Notes: generated by a model from the letters alone, not told the origin. A DNA stretch of 64,000 nt from Bdellovibrionales bacterium (GCA_016714165.1 JADJNU010000002.1:744001-808000), one strand, 5' to 3'; numbered from the stretch's first letter, positions 27,757 through 37,634 are shown. Program-made: numbers and translations.

Positions 27757-28563
27757 ATGTGTCCGGAAGTGAACGCCAATCTTGAGCCACCACATAGAAT
27801 TCGACTTCTGATTTCTTATGATGGAACTGATTTTGGCGGCTGGCAAAAGCAACCGAGAGGCAAACCAACAATACAAGGCTCTCTCGAGGAAGTTTTCACT
27901 CAACTCTTTGATGAGCCTGTCAAGGTGATTGGGTCTGGACGTACGGATTCCGGAGTTCATGCAATAGGGCAGGTTGCGCATCTCGTTACGACAAAAAACC
28001 CAAGGCGCTACAAGCTCTTGAGAGCCGCAAATAGCCTTCTTCCTTCCGGGATTGTTGTTCGCCAGGCTTGGGAAGCCCCGAGAGAATTTCACGCGATGGC
28101 TTCGGCCACTCATAAGACCTACCGCTATTGGATCCTCAACCGACCTTTCCCTTCGGCGCTGCGTGGTCGCTACGTCAGTTGGTTCCCTAGACCCCTTCAT
28201 CTGGAATACCTTCAGAGCTGTGCGCGGTTCATCGAAGGGACCCATGATTTTGCCAGCTTTCAAACTGCGGGCTCTGATATCACAGAGACTACACGCCATA
28301 TCAGAAGCGCGCAATGGGGCTCCAAAGGTTCAGAATTACTGTATTTTTCAATAACTGGGGAGGGATTTCTCAAGCAGATGGTGAGAAATCTTGTGGGAAC
28401 CATGACAGATCTCTATTACGCCGGCAGACCAGCAACAGACATGAAATCGATTCTGGAACTAAGGGATCGCCGGATGGCCTTGGGGACGGCGCAACCAGAA
28501 GGACTTCGCCTTTGCGAGGTCTTCTATCTGCCGGACCTTGACAACAAGTGCCGAACCCTTTAA
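27757..28563 (+). CDS. truA: tRNA pseudouridine synthase A
   Basis: 268 aa. It isomerises uridines 38-40 of the tRNA anticodon arm. Visible: SYDGTDFGGWQ at the start, the catalytic Asp in GSGRTDSGVHA (about residue 63), HKTYRY, and GEGFLKQMVRNLVG. GGAG lies upstream of the ATG. It stands just ahead of rplM and rpsI, a common bacterial arrangement. Confidence 0.95.
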   Translation: MCPEVNANLEPPHRIRLLISYDGTDFGGWQKQPRGKPTIQGSLEEVFTQLFDEPVKVIGSGRTDSGVHAIGQVAHLVTTKNPRRYKLLRAANSLLPSGIVVRQAWEAPREFHAMASATHKTYRYWILNRPFPSALRGRYVSWFPRPLHLEYLQSCARFIEGTHDFASFQTAGSDITETTRHIRSAQWGSKGSELLYFSITGEGFLKQMVRNLVGTMTDLYYAGRPATDMKSILELRDRRMALGTAQPEGLRLCEVFYLPDLDNKCRTL

Positions 28564-28625
28564 AACCAGCGATCTTACTCTATCAAAGAAACTAGACAGC
28601 TAATCGGAAAATGAGGACATAAATA

Positions 28626-29060
28626 ATGAAAACCTGGAATGCAAAGACAGGTGAGGTCGATCGAAGTTGGTGGGTCATTGATGCTACTGACGCAACCCTT
28701 GGACGCCTGGCTATTTAAGTTGCTGGCTTACTCAAGGGCAAGCATAAACCCCAATTCACACCTCACGTAGACACGGGGGATTTCGTGGTCGTTCTGAACA
28801 CCGATAAAATTAAAATGTCGGGCAATAAGATGGACGCCAAGAAATACTTTACACGCTCCCGCTATTTTGGTTCAATTCGGGAGAAAACAGCTAAGCAATG
28901 GATGGAGAAAGACTCTACTCACATTGTTCGTGAGGCTGTTAAAGGAATGTTACCTAAAAATAAGCTTTCGAGCCGCGTAATCTTGAAATTGAAGATGTAT
29001 AAAAGCGGAGAACATCCTCATTCAGCCCAGAAACCAACCGCATTCTCATTAATTAAGTAA
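28626..29060 (+). pseudogene. rplM: Ribosomal protein L13 with an internal in-frame TAA
   Basis: L13 is a large-subunit assembly protein and is normally essential. The frame starts MKTWNAKTGEV at 28626 (GAGGA upstream) and reads GRLAI, then TAA at 28716-28718 (codon 31), then VAGLLKGKHKPQFTPHVDTG onward to AQKPTAFSLIK and the real stop TAA at 29058-29060. E. coli L13 has Glu at the equivalent position. Nothing else is abnormal, with 144 codons in the usual place before rpsI. A single base change (C or G to T in a Gln or Glu codon) explains it. Sequence error is the most likely cause. Real readthrough or suppression is possible but unproven. Confidence 0.9.
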
Positions 29061-29075
29061 TGGAGCGACATCAGA

Positions 29076-29471
29076 ATGGCTAACGACAAAGTTTTTTACG
29101 CAACGGGTAGAAGAAAAACGAGCGCGGCTCGCGTTTTCCTCAAACCTGGAACCGGTAAGATCACAATCAATGGCAAATTGGCCAATGAATACTTAACGAC
29201 GGCTTCAGGCAAGGCTGCCATTCAAGTCCCTTTCAGTACAACTGATACGAGTGGAAGGTTTGACGCTTTTGTTACGGTCAAGGGAGGCGGTCCTACGGGA
29301 CAGTCTGAGGCCATTCGTCACGGACTCTCAAGAGCTCTTCTCGTCGCAGACGAAGCCTTGCGCGGTGTTTTAAAAAAGGCGGGTCTTCTCACGCGAGATT
29401 CTCGGAAGGTTGAACGAAAGAAGTACGGTCTGCACGGAGCGAGACGTCGTCCTCAGTACTCAAAGCGTTAA
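29076..29471 (+). CDS. rpsI: Ribosomal protein S9
   Basis: 131 aa. Small-subunit protein contacting tRNA in the P site through its C-terminal tail. Diagnostic: YATGRRKTSAARVFL at the start, GGGPTGQSEAIRHG in the middle, and the basic end RRRPQYSKR. It follows rplM by 15 bases with GGAG upstream, the classical L13-S9 operon. A hairpin with a T run ends the unit. Confidence 0.97.
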   Translation: MANDKVFYATGRRKTSAARVFLKPGTGKITINGKLANEYLTTASGKAAIQVPFSTTDTSGRFDAFVTVKGGGPTGQSEAIRHGLSRALLVADEALRGVLKKAGLLTRDSRKVERKKYGLHGARRRPQYSKR

Positions 29472-29527
29472 GACTGAGCTTCTCTTGGTTTTCGCTCGGC
29501 TTATTATATCTATCTATGCTCATTGAT

Positions 29528-29560
29528 CTGCTGGTTATTCTGTGCCAGCAGAGAGTTTTT
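29528..29560 (+). terminator. Rho-independent terminator after rpsI
   Basis: Arm CTGCTGG (29528-29534) pairs with CCAGCAG (29545-29551), followed by AGAG and five T's at 29556-29560. It closes the truA-rplM-rpsI unit before the convergent M23 peptidase gene. Confidence 0.75.
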
Positions 29561-29592
29561 CAGTCTAAGAGACAAGAACCACTGATTTTTTA

Positions 29593-30597
29593 TCATTCGT
29601 CCAGAATGTAATTGATCGGATCCACAGGAACTCCGTGAACTCGAACTTCATAGTGACAATGAGGTCCAGAAGACCGGCCCGTGGAGCCTATCGCTGAAAT
29701 GATATCGCGACGTTTTATTTTTTGCCCCGCCTCCACAAAAATTTGGGAATTATGAGCGAAACGGGTGACAACGCCATAGCCGTGGTCAATAGAAACGAGT
29801 TTTCCGTAACCCGATTCGTAACCCACAAATGAAACGACCCCATCCGCCGGCGCAACAATGGAAGTTCCAGGTGGACCAGCAATATCAAGCCCCGCGTGCA
29901 TGACGGGCTTCCCGGTAAATGGATCAATACGATAGCCAAACCGGGAGGTGAACCAACCCGAAGAGGGTTTGATACTTGGTGTTGCGTTTAAGAGACTTTG
30001 TCTCTCAGAAAGAGATTCCCATAACTGTAGTACTCCTAACTCGCGAAGCTGAGTCTCTTTGACCGCCCGGTCAATTCGGATGGAAAGTTTGGCGTAATCC
30101 TTTTGATTTAGTGCTGTCACCTCCCCGCTCGATTCGTCGAGAGGCGGCTTGTCCATAAATATGGAATCCTTCACTAAAAACTCTGAGGCCGGCCCACGAT
30201 CCTGGACAGCTTCATTGTATTCAGATACGGACTGCCCAGCCTTCGGCTCAGACCCGACAGCCAATTTCACGGTTCTATCCTCATCCTCAATGCTGGTAAT
30301 CAGCCTAAGTTTCGTAGAGTAACTTTTCACCCGCTCGAGACTGTTCTCCAGTGATCCAATTTTACTCTCAACAATCTGAAACTGCCGCTTTATCTGAACA
30401 TTCTCCGCCCTTAGAATCTTGTTCTCTCCGGCTTCAAGGAGCAAACCAAAGTAATCCACCGTGGCGGCCCCAAAAGTGACCATCAGGACTCCGAACAAAA
30501 AAACAATCGCCTTGAGCCAAGCCGCAGAGATTGTGAGTGATTGAGTTCGACCCCGGCGGTTACTCGTTAAAAGTATTGTGAATGATTTTTTTTCCAT
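29593..30597 (-). CDS. M23-family peptidoglycan endopeptidase
   Basis: 334 aa. A short cytoplasmic head and one membrane helix (about 28-46, AIVFLFGVLMVTFG) are followed by a coiled-coil-prone segment (about 60-115), a linker, and a LytM/M23 domain from about residue 215. The zinc motif is complete: HAGLDIAGP (HxxxD), then GPHCHYEV (HxH). It likely cuts peptide cross-links of murein in the periplasm, or acts as a factor for amidase activation, as membrane-anchored LytM proteins with coiled coils do. It is convergent with rpsI. Confidence 0.9.
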   Translation of the reverse strand: MEKKSFTILLTSNRRGRTQSLTISAAWLKAIVFLFGVLMVTFGAATVDYFGLLLEAGENKILRAENVQIKRQFQIVESKIGSLENSLERVKSYSTKLRLITSIEDEDRTVKLAVGSEPKAGQSVSEYNEAVQDRGPASEFLVKDSIFMDKPPLDESSGEVTALNQKDYAKLSIRIDRAVKETQLRELGVLQLWESLSERQSLLNATPSIKPSSGWFTSRFGYRIDPFTGKPVMHAGLDIAGPPGTSIVAPADGVVSFVGYESGYGKLVSIDHGYGVVTRFAHNSQIFVEAGQKIKRRDIISAIGSTGRSSGPHCHYEVRVHGVPVDPINYILDE

Positions 30598-30679
30598 TCC
30601 TTGACCTTCAAGTAGAGATTAAAATTTCGCCGCAATACCAATTTCCTTCGTGCCAGGTCGATTGGAGAGGATTGACCTG

Positions 30680-30708
30680 ACTGTAGAAAAGCTAGCTTTA
30701 CGCGTCAA
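30680..30708 (-). promoter_or_regulatory. Possible promoter of the M23 peptidase gene
   Basis: On the minus strand, TTGACG (complement of 30703-30708) and TACAGT (complement of 30680-30685) are 17 bases apart, about 80 bases upstream of the coding start. Confidence 0.35.
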
Positions 30709-30791
30709 TAAATAAGTCAAGATTTCAGTTTTTCCAGAGGCTCGCGCAAGATTCTAAATGAACTTAAATCTTCCACCGCCTTAAATCTCAC

Positions 30792-31523
30792 TCATTGGCG
30801 CGTCCGTATGAATATGACAGAAACATTGTCGTCGCCGCCAGCCGATTTTGCCTTTTCAATGCATCGCGATACAACCTCGGAGGGATCATTTTTCTGACAT
30901 AACTCGTTGATGCGAAGGTCAGGAACCAAACCGGAGAGACCGTCCGAACAGAGTAAATAAAATTCTCCGGGATGAAAATCTCTGACCACAATATCTGCCA
31001 CCACATCATTTTCATATCCCACGCTGCGTGTAATGACGTTGCGACCAATCACATGAGGTGCATCATTCTCATTTATCACTCCCGCCTTAATCTGTTCGTT
31101 GATCAGGGAATGATCCTCCGTCAGTTGCCAAAGAAACGGATCCCGATAAATATAAGCTCTCGAATCTCCGACATTTCCAACATAGACTTTGTCGTTGTAC
31201 CCCCAAAGCATCACCATCGTTGTTCCCATTCCCATAAGCTCAGGATTTTCTCGAGTGCTTTTGCTATGAATTCGCGCACTAGAAGTTCGAAAGGCTTCAG
31301 CAATCACCTCTCTCGGATTAATTCTGCCTTTTGCTTGCAACCGACTGCGAATAACTTCCTGAACTGTTTCGACAGCCAAAGCAGAGGCCACTTCGCCACC
31401 CTTATGACCGCCCATACCGTCCGCCACAATGAAAAGATGAAGCTCGGGATCGACCAAGATAGTATCCTGGTTTATTTCTCTTTTTAGGCCGACATCGGTC
31501 TTTGCCCACACATCGAATTCCAT
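30792..31523 (-). CDS. PP2C-family protein phosphatase
   Basis: 243 aa. Metal-dependent Ser/Thr phosphatase. All signature residues are present: D20 in REINQDTI, the motif VADGMGGHKGGE with D35, GDSRAYIYR, CSDGLSGLV, and a final DNVSVIF with the C-terminal Asp. It lacks a membrane helix, so it is cytoplasmic. It is the functional counterpart of the degenerate PP2C-like protein at 4132-4812 and could reset phosphothreonine marks read by the FHA proteins, though it is 26 kb away and no link is shown. Confidence 0.93.
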   Translation of the reverse strand: MEFDVWAKTDVGLKREINQDTILVDPELHLFIVADGMGGHKGGEVASALAVETVQEVIRSRLQAKGRINPREVIAEAFRTSSARIHSKSTRENPELMGMGTTMVMLWGYNDKVYVGNVGDSRAYIYRDPFLWQLTEDHSLINEQIKAGVINENDAPHVIGRNVITRSVGYENDVVADIVVRDFHPGEFYLLCSDGLSGLVPDLRINELCQKNDPSEVVSRCIEKAKSAGGDDNVSVIFIRTRQ

Positions 31524-31665
31524 CCCTCTATCCTACGTTACCGAACTAACCCGACCAAGTGAATTTCAGCTTTTCAGTCTTAGAAACCCGATCTCAATTC
31601 AACGGCCACCCTCATTGTGCCTCAATTTTTGCGGATTCTTGTCCGATACCCAATAGCGAGGATGT

Positions 31666-32613
31666 ATGGCCGGTAAACTCCGCAAATCTTTGATTGCATT
31701 TATTCTCTTTTCATTTCTATTGCACCTCTTCCTTTGGAAAGGATTAAATCTTTTTCGCTCTCAAAAAAACGAATCTCACCGATCTAAAGTCGAGGTCGTG
31801 ATCCTTGATAAATCTGAGCAAAAACCCAGGCCCCCCACAAAAGATAGCCTTTCGCAACAAATCGTTGAGCAGAACAAGCAGCCACTCAATGATGAACTTC
31901 CTGACCAGGCCCGATTTTTGAGCCAACACAATCAAAGTGTTCAAGAGGAAACGCGTGCCCAGGCAACTGGTAAGTTCTCAAATTTGGCACAACCGGGAAC
32001 GCCGCAACCAGGCGATACAGAGGTTGAGAAAAGGGAAGAAATCACCAAAAACCACAAGAGATCGAAGGGCGGCCATCTCCCAGATCTTTCTGCCCTCAAA
32101 CCAGACTTTAGCCTCACTCCGGACCTCAGGGTCACCCCACCAGAGTTGCCCCCGGGACGCCCCAGTCAAACGGACGACTACCTGAAAGATACAAAGCTTG
32201 GCATCCAAACCCTCCTGAGCACCAAGGAATTTGTCTATTATTCCTACTATAATCGAATCAAAGAGAAAATCAGGCAACACTGGGAACCCACGATTCGGGA
32301 AAACGTGAGAATGGCCATTCGAAGGGGACGCTCAATTGCCTCGACCCGGGATCGGGTGACACGGGTTCTCATTACCCTGGACAAAGACGGGACCTTGCTC
32401 CAGGTTCAGGTCCTAGGAGAAAGTGGTATCGTAGAGCTTGATGATGCTGCAGTTCAGGCGTTTAAGGAAGCTGCTCCTTTTCCTAATCCCCCCCAAGGAA
32501 TGGTCGAACAGGACGGCTACATCAGGATTCGATGGGATTTTATTTTGGAGGCCAGCTTTCACTATCGCCTTCAACATGAATTGGAAGAACTCAAAGAAGA
32601 GGACTTTGCGTGA
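31666..32613 (+). CDS. TonB-like energy transduction protein
   Basis: 315 aa. An N-terminal membrane helix (about 9-27, SLIAFILFSFLLHLFLW) is followed by a long Pro/Glu/Gln-rich periplasmic spacer (about 45-185) and a TonB-type C-terminal domain (about 200-300). That domain contains RVLITLDKDGTLLQVQVLGESG and AVQAFKEAAPFPNPP, the hallmark of TonB/TolA-like families. It would link the ExbB/ExbD proton channel (8658-9697) to outer-membrane receptors. It overlaps the next gene by 4 bases (GTGA). Confidence 0.85.
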   Translation: MAGKLRKSLIAFILFSFLLHLFLWKGLNLFRSQKNESHRSKVEVVILDKSEQKPRPPTKDSLSQQIVEQNKQPLNDELPDQARFLSQHNQSVQEETRAQATGKFSNLAQPGTPQPGDTEVEKREEITKNHKRSKGGHLPDLSALKPDFSLTPDLRVTPPELPPGRPSQTDDYLKDTKLGIQTLLSTKEFVYYSYYNRIKEKIRQHWEPTIRENVRMAIRRGRSIASTRDRVTRVLITLDKDGTLLQVQVLGESGIVELDDAAVQAFKEAAPFPNPPQGMVEQDGYIRIRWDFILEASFHYRLQHELEELKEEDFA

Positions 32614-33173
32614 ACATCTTACTACTTGCGGGAGATAGTAATAGCTTTGATAAATCTCCCACACAGGCTCTTTTACAGATAGAAGGGCAATATCTCATAG
32701 ACCGCCAAATAAGGGCACTTAACCAATGTGGCTTTAACGTCTTGGTGGTACTTAACCAAGGAAACTGCGAAAATATTTTGCGACAATCAAAGGAAATTTC
32801 TTCCTCCGAACTTATCTTCGATCCAAACCCAGATTCAGATTTCTTTTCCCTTTTGATTTCCGGATGCCACGCGGTCAGCGAGAGATGCTTTGTCTTGCCC
32901 CTCCATACAATAAGTCCCTCAGGGGAAGCCTATTCTCGTCTTGAGCGACACTTCTTTACAAATTCCGACAGTTTTCAGTGCCACCTCATCCGACCCTTCG
33001 CCCCCGTTCGAGGAGAAATGGTTCCTCGATTTCCCTTTTTATTGACAAGGCAGGGGATTTCACTTTTTCGCTATGAGCGAAAATTCACAAGTCTTGATGA
33101 TCGCCGCATCGTGTGGTCACCCGTTCCTATATTATCTGAAGAGATGATCGGCATTTTGGAGATCCATCAATAA
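32610..33173 (+). CDS. MobA-like nucleotidyltransferase-fold protein
   Basis: 187 aa from a GTG that overlaps the tonB stop (GTGA). The start resembles the NTP-transferase family: ILLLAGDSN, then ALLQIEGQYLIDRQIRAL, the usual position of the nucleotide and Mg-binding elements. The rest is weakly conserved. The signature GGxSxRMGxxK is not complete, so the substrate is unknown and catalysis is doubtful. Coupled translation with the TonB-like gene may mean functional association. Confidence 0.45.
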   Translation: MNILLLAGDSNSFDKSPTQALLQIEGQYLIDRQIRALNQCGFNVLVVLNQGNCENILRQSKEISSSELIFDPNPDSDFFSLLISGCHAVSERCFVLPLHTISPSGEAYSRLERHFFTNSDSFQCHLIRPFAPVRGEMVPRFPFLLTRQGISLFRYERKFTSLDDRRIVWSPVPILSEEMIGILEIHQ

Positions 33174-33315
33174 ACAATATCTGAGGCTCTTGCCTAATTT
33201 GAAGTTTTGTCGTTTAGTCCATTGCCGCGAAATAAAATAAATAGGTGGGATGAAGCCGAGTATTGGTCAGTGGCGTACGCCTGAACCAAACGGTCTGCAC
33301 CGTAAGGAAAGAAAA

Positions 33316-36123
33316 ATGGCAAAAAAAAATATTCCGGCCAAACCGGACATCGAGATTCTTAACTCTATTGCACAACGCGCCCAATATTTGGCAACTCAAA
33401 TGATCTATATCGCGAATCATCGGCCGAATAAGGAAAAGGGTGATCCTAAAATCGGAGGACACGCCGCTGCCAGCGCAAGCTCGCTTCATATTCTTGCTGC
33501 TATCCATCTCATCGCCAAATCTGGATTCGATCACATCGCAAATAAGCCTCACGCCTCGCCTGCAGATCATGCTTACAATTATCTTTTGGGACTTCTTCTT
33601 CATCTATATAACTCCAGGCTCACACGATAAGAATCAAACAAGGCCATGAGTAACCTGAGAGCTTTTCCACATAATGGTGAGGAAGTCTTTCAATCCTATC
33701 ACTCCTCCTACGATCCAGATCGACACAATTTTTTTCCTACTGGTACGGTTGGGATCCCTCCGGTGCAAGCGGGTTATCTCGCCCTCGCCTATCGTTATGC
33801 CAAAGACCACGGATACCAGGTGCCCCAAGCTCATTTTTGGAGCATCATTGGCGACTCTGAGTTCCGAGAGGGTTCTCTTTTTGAAGCAGTGCCTGATTTC
33901 GCAGAAAGGGAGATCGGAAACCTGACCTGGATACTCGACTACAATCGACAAAGCCTTGATGGTCATCGAATTACCAACGCGAATATCATGGGAGGGAGTG
34001 ACGACGAACGAATTGCTAAAACCATGGCTGCAAATGGTTGGCACGTTATTCAGTTACGACACGGTTCAAAGCGCAAAACTCTGATGAAAAAAGTGGGGGG
34101 CGATTCCTTCTGTAAATGGCTCGAAGATGAACTCTCAGATTATGGCCTCCAGGTTCTCCTGCAAATAAAGGACGGCGCTCTCCTGAGAAAGGAACTGGAA
34201 AAAAATCATTCTTCTTTGCATAAATTTCTTAAAAATGTAACTGATCAGGAGTTATGGACGGCACTCAGAGACTTGGGCGGGCATGATATTGAATGCCTGA
34301 TCGATGCTCTGGAAGAAAGCAAGAAAGAAGCTCGACGGCCCACCATTATCATTGCTCATACATTGAAGGGCTGGGGTCTACAAATGGCCGCAACCCCAGG
34401 CAACCATTCCGCACTTCCCGATGCTGACGAAATTGAATCGCTCAAGAAGGCAACCGGAATCTTGACGAGCGATCCTTTTTCCACATTTCCCGACGACTCT
34501 CTAGAAGCAAAATTCCTGAAAGGCCGAGGAGATCAGCTTTACAAAGAGATTCTAGATCAAGACAAACTCAAAGAATCCAATATTGCTTTGTTTCAATCAC
34601 TGGGTGAAAAACTTGGCGAAATTCCAGAAACCATGGATATCAATTTAAAATTAGCGTCCTATCCTCACACTCAATGGATGCTGGGGCAATTGACTGCGAA
34701 GTTAACTCGAATAGCAAACACTCCTCTTGATGAGCAAACTCTTCAACAGAAGCAAAAAGCTCTGGGTCCGGCCGAGCGCTCTTTTAAAGTCGCGAGTGAA
34801 ATGCTCGTCTCAATGGCTCCCGATGTGGGAACAAGTACGAATCTCAATCCAGCCATGGACGGGCATATTTTTGGAGTCCAAGTCGAAAGCGATTATGAGG
34901 CTTCCGTTGGAGTAAAAGATTCCAAATTGCCCGATCTCATCCCCGGCGAAGAAGCTGATGACCGTTACTTGAGGTTTGAAATCGCCGAAGGTAACGTTAT
35001 GTCTTGCATGGGATCATTTGGAAAGATTCGCGACTTTCTGGGCATCCCTCTCCTGCCACTCATGACAGTCTATGATTTTTTTATTAAACGCGCGCATGAC
35101 CAGTACTTTTACGACCAATACTGGAAGTCCAGTTTCATACTTTGTGGAACTCCATCAGGGGTAACTCTTTCCCCCGAAGGCGCTCAGCATGGTTGGAAAT
35201 CGGATCTGCAAATCCCTAATCAAATTACTTGGGAACCCTTTTTCTGCCAGGAATTGGATTGGATTCTCTGCGATGCTATTAAACGGCACCTCACTTTTGA
35301 CAACAAAAATCGCTCTGGAGTTGTTATTCGTGGCGTTACTCGGGGTGTCGAACAAAAGGACCTATTGCGACTTTTGCGAAACCAAAGACGCTTTAAAGTC
35401 GGCCTAGATGAAAATATTTTGCTTACGCCAAATGATATTGATTCTCCAGGGACCACTCCTGAGGGACTGGTGGAGTGCCAGTCCGATGAGCAAATCCTGG
35501 CCGTTATTCGCCGCGAAGTCTTGGCTGGCGGCTATACTCTGATCGATTATCGTGGATACGCGGGCTACGAGCCCGGAGACAATGTCGTTAATATCTTTGC
35601 AATGGGTTCACTCGGCACTGAAGCCATTCATGCTTCACAACAGCTTCTAAAAATGGGTATTTTTGCAAATGTGATCATTGTCACCAGTCCAGATCTCCTT
35701 ATTGGAAACTTGGGTTTTGAAACAAACTACTTTCATCTAAAAGATTATTTGCGAATCAACAGCAACCTCCATCTTGTCCCGACAATCAATGGCTCGGCCA
35801 CACGCTCTGATGTCACAACACTGGCTGGACGGCGCATTCCTATTGTCAGCGTCCATGACGGGGAACCAGGCCTTTTGGATAATATTGGTTCTATCGTTGG
35901 GGTTAAACAAGAAGCTCTCGCGGTCAGAAAGCATTCACGATGTGGCCGACCCGCTGATATCTATGCCTATCACGGAATTGACGCCGCATCTGTCATTAAA
36001 GCTTGTGGAAAGGTGCTGGCAGAAACAGCCCTGGAACATATCGAACTCAGTTCATATCTCGTGGAGGATGTAGGGAGAACACAACCCGCGGTAAAGCACT
36101 GGCGTGAATTGTGGCCAACATAA
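33316..36123 (+). pseudogene. Pyruvate dehydrogenase E1 (homodimeric, transketolase-like), interrupted by an in-frame TAA
   Basis: About 935 codons from the ATG at 33316 (AGGAAAG upstream). The N-terminal part (PKIGGHAAASASSLHILAA, then PADHAYNYLLGLLLHLYNSR) and the main part (PTGTVGIPPVQAGYLALAY, GDSEFREG at about 180, DYNRQSLDG) are in the same frame, split only by TAA at 33628-33630 (codon 105). The thiamine-diphosphate motif is GDS(X)n-N. It decarboxylates pyruvate and passes the acetyl group to the lipoyl domain of E2. The E2 and E3 genes are 20 kb away. A single-base change in a Glu or Gln codon (sense residue expected in SRLTR-x-ESNKAM) accounts for the break. The next gene overlaps by 13 bases. 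Confidence 0.88.
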
Positions 36124-36938
36124 ACAATCCAGACATGAAAAATCCCGAAGAACCACTTCCCTATTCCGGGTTTCGGCGAAGAGCCTCCCTAAAAAAATAC
36201 GAGGAGGTCATCATCTTTGTGCACCAATTCGGTGGTTCTCCGATTGCGCTGGCCCGACATCTCCTTTTGGCAAATGAAATGGGGTTTGATGCTGTTGCTT
36301 TTCAACTCAAATTCAACCGAATCCGTCTTATGCAATTTCCGCCGCTCACTCGAAACTATCGATTTGGAGCCCCAGAAGTTTGGGCTGAGCAAATTTCGGA
36401 TATCTTAGCGTCAATTCCCGAGCGCAAAGTTCTTTTTACTCTCTCAAGCCCTGGTTCAGGAGCTCTTCTCTCTATCGCTCGACGAAATCCCCAGGATGTC
36501 GTTGGATGGATTTGTGATGGCGGACCTTTTGCGCAAATACAACGATGCCTGTGGAATCTCTTCACTCATGAATACACGATCACAAATCCTGTAAGTCGAA
36601 TCGTTAAAGCTAGCTTTGCCGTTCAATTGCTTGGAGGAAGGCGATATAAAAAGACATGCGACGACGCACTTGCACAATTGCCACCTCGATTTCCAATTTT
36701 GAGCATTCGCGCCTGGAAGGACAAATTAGTCCCCATGCAAGCCATTGAGGAATTTTTCGCAGGAGCCAATCATTTGCACCTCGAAGTCTTTAGCATTCCC
36801 GAGGTTGGCCATCTACAAGGACTGAGTCGATCACCAAAGGAATATAAGCTAAGAGTGGAAAAGTTTCTCCATGGAATTGCCACCCCGACAAATCGAGCAA
36901 AAAGCGAATCGACCGGTCCACGTGAGAGTTCTCAGTGA
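36111..36938 (+). CDS. Alpha/beta-hydrolase-fold protein
   Basis: 275 aa from a GTG at 36111, which lies inside the E1 end; the ATG at 36135 is an alternative, and neither has a clear ribosome site. The fold is suggested by VIIFVHQFGGS at the start, LFTLSSPGSGALLSIA (Ser elbow), and a late ILSIRAWKDKLVPMQAIEEF (acid) with PEVGHLQGLS (His). Substrate unknown. It lies between E1 and gph, so it may handle a metabolite of pyruvate or glycolate metabolism, but no pathway is shown. Confidence 0.6.
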   Translation: MANINNPDMKNPEEPLPYSGFRRRASLKKYEEVIIFVHQFGGSPIALARHLLLANEMGFDAVAFQLKFNRIRLMQFPPLTRNYRFGAPEVWAEQISDILASIPERKVLFTLSSPGSGALLSIARRNPQDVVGWICDGGPFAQIQRCLWNLFTHEYTITNPVSRIVKASFAVQLLGGRRYKKTCDDALAQLPPRFPILSIRAWKDKLVPMQAIEEFFAGANHLHLEVFSIPEVGHLQGLSRSPKEYKLRVEKFLHGIATPTNRAKSESTGPRESSQ

Positions 36939-37579
36939 GTCGACTCTTGATGTTTGATTTTGACGGGACTCTTGTTGATACCGGTCCCGACATTGCCGCT
37001 GCCGTAAATGAGCTTCTCAAACTTCACAATAAACCACCGCTGCCCTACGAAGTTATCATCACTTATATAGGAGGAGGACTTGGCAATCTTATCGAGAAAG
37101 TCGCTCCCGAGGCCAACGGAAATCTGGATCAAATAAAAAGAATTGAGGTTGAATTTCTTGAGATTTATGACCGACACATTCTCAATAGCCCTCGGCCACT
37201 AAAGGATGCTGAAAAATTCTTGGATACCTGCCCACATCAAATAGCCATTGTTTCCAATAAAAAGGAGCATCACTTAAAAAAACTACTGAAACATCTGGGA
37301 TGGGAGCACTTTCCTTGGGTTTCTGTTTTTGGCGGAGATTCCTTTGATAAAAAGAAACCCCATCCATTTCCACTTCTACAGACAATGCGTCGTGCCAATA
37401 TTGATCCGGATAGTTCCATCCTTGTTGGAGATGGAATTCCAGATGTTGACGCAGCTCTTGGCTGTGGTGTCACCTCAGTAGCTGTCACTTTTGGCTATGC
37501 GCCAGTTGCGGAACTATTAAGGAGAGGCGCCCACGAGCAAATCAGTTCCTTCTCTGAGCTCAACTTATTGTATCCTTAA
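36935..37579 (+). CDS. gph: Phosphoglycolate phosphatase-like HAD hydrolase
   Basis: 214 aa, GTG start overlapping the previous stop (GTGA). HAD motifs are all visible: motif I DFDGTLVDT at residues 8-16, IVSNKK as motif II (Thr/Ser), KKPHPFP as motif III (Lys), and LVGDGIPDVDAALGCG as motif IV. The cap is of the Gph type (DIAAAVNELLKLHNK, GGGLGNLIEKV). It likely removes phosphate from 2-phosphoglycolate in the cytosol. Other HAD sugar phosphatases with the same layout cannot be excluded. Confidence 0.85.
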   Translation: MSRLLMFDFDGTLVDTGPDIAAAVNELLKLHNKPPLPYEVIITYIGGGLGNLIEKVAPEANGNLDQIKRIEVEFLEIYDRHILNSPRPLKDAEKFLDTCPHQIAIVSNKKEHHLKKLLKHLGWEHFPWVSVFGGDSFDKKKPHPFPLLQTMRRANIDPDSSILVGDGIPDVDAALGCGVTSVAVTFGYAPVAELLRRGAHEQISSFSELNLLYP

Positions 37580-37634
37580 CCAAACATGGCACTTGATAAT
37601 TCGACGCATTATCATGCTTCATCAAGTGAGGTTA

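Noticed and set aside
27475..28314. 279-codon minus-strand open frame opposite truA
   Set aside because: Sits antisense to the well-conserved truA and the end of the lipoprotein gene, has no family features and no ribosome site.
28626..36123. Genome-wide reassignment of TAA to an amino acid
   Set aside because: TAA ends many genes in the window correctly (including rplM, the E1 gene and exbB), so only local readthrough or error remains possible.
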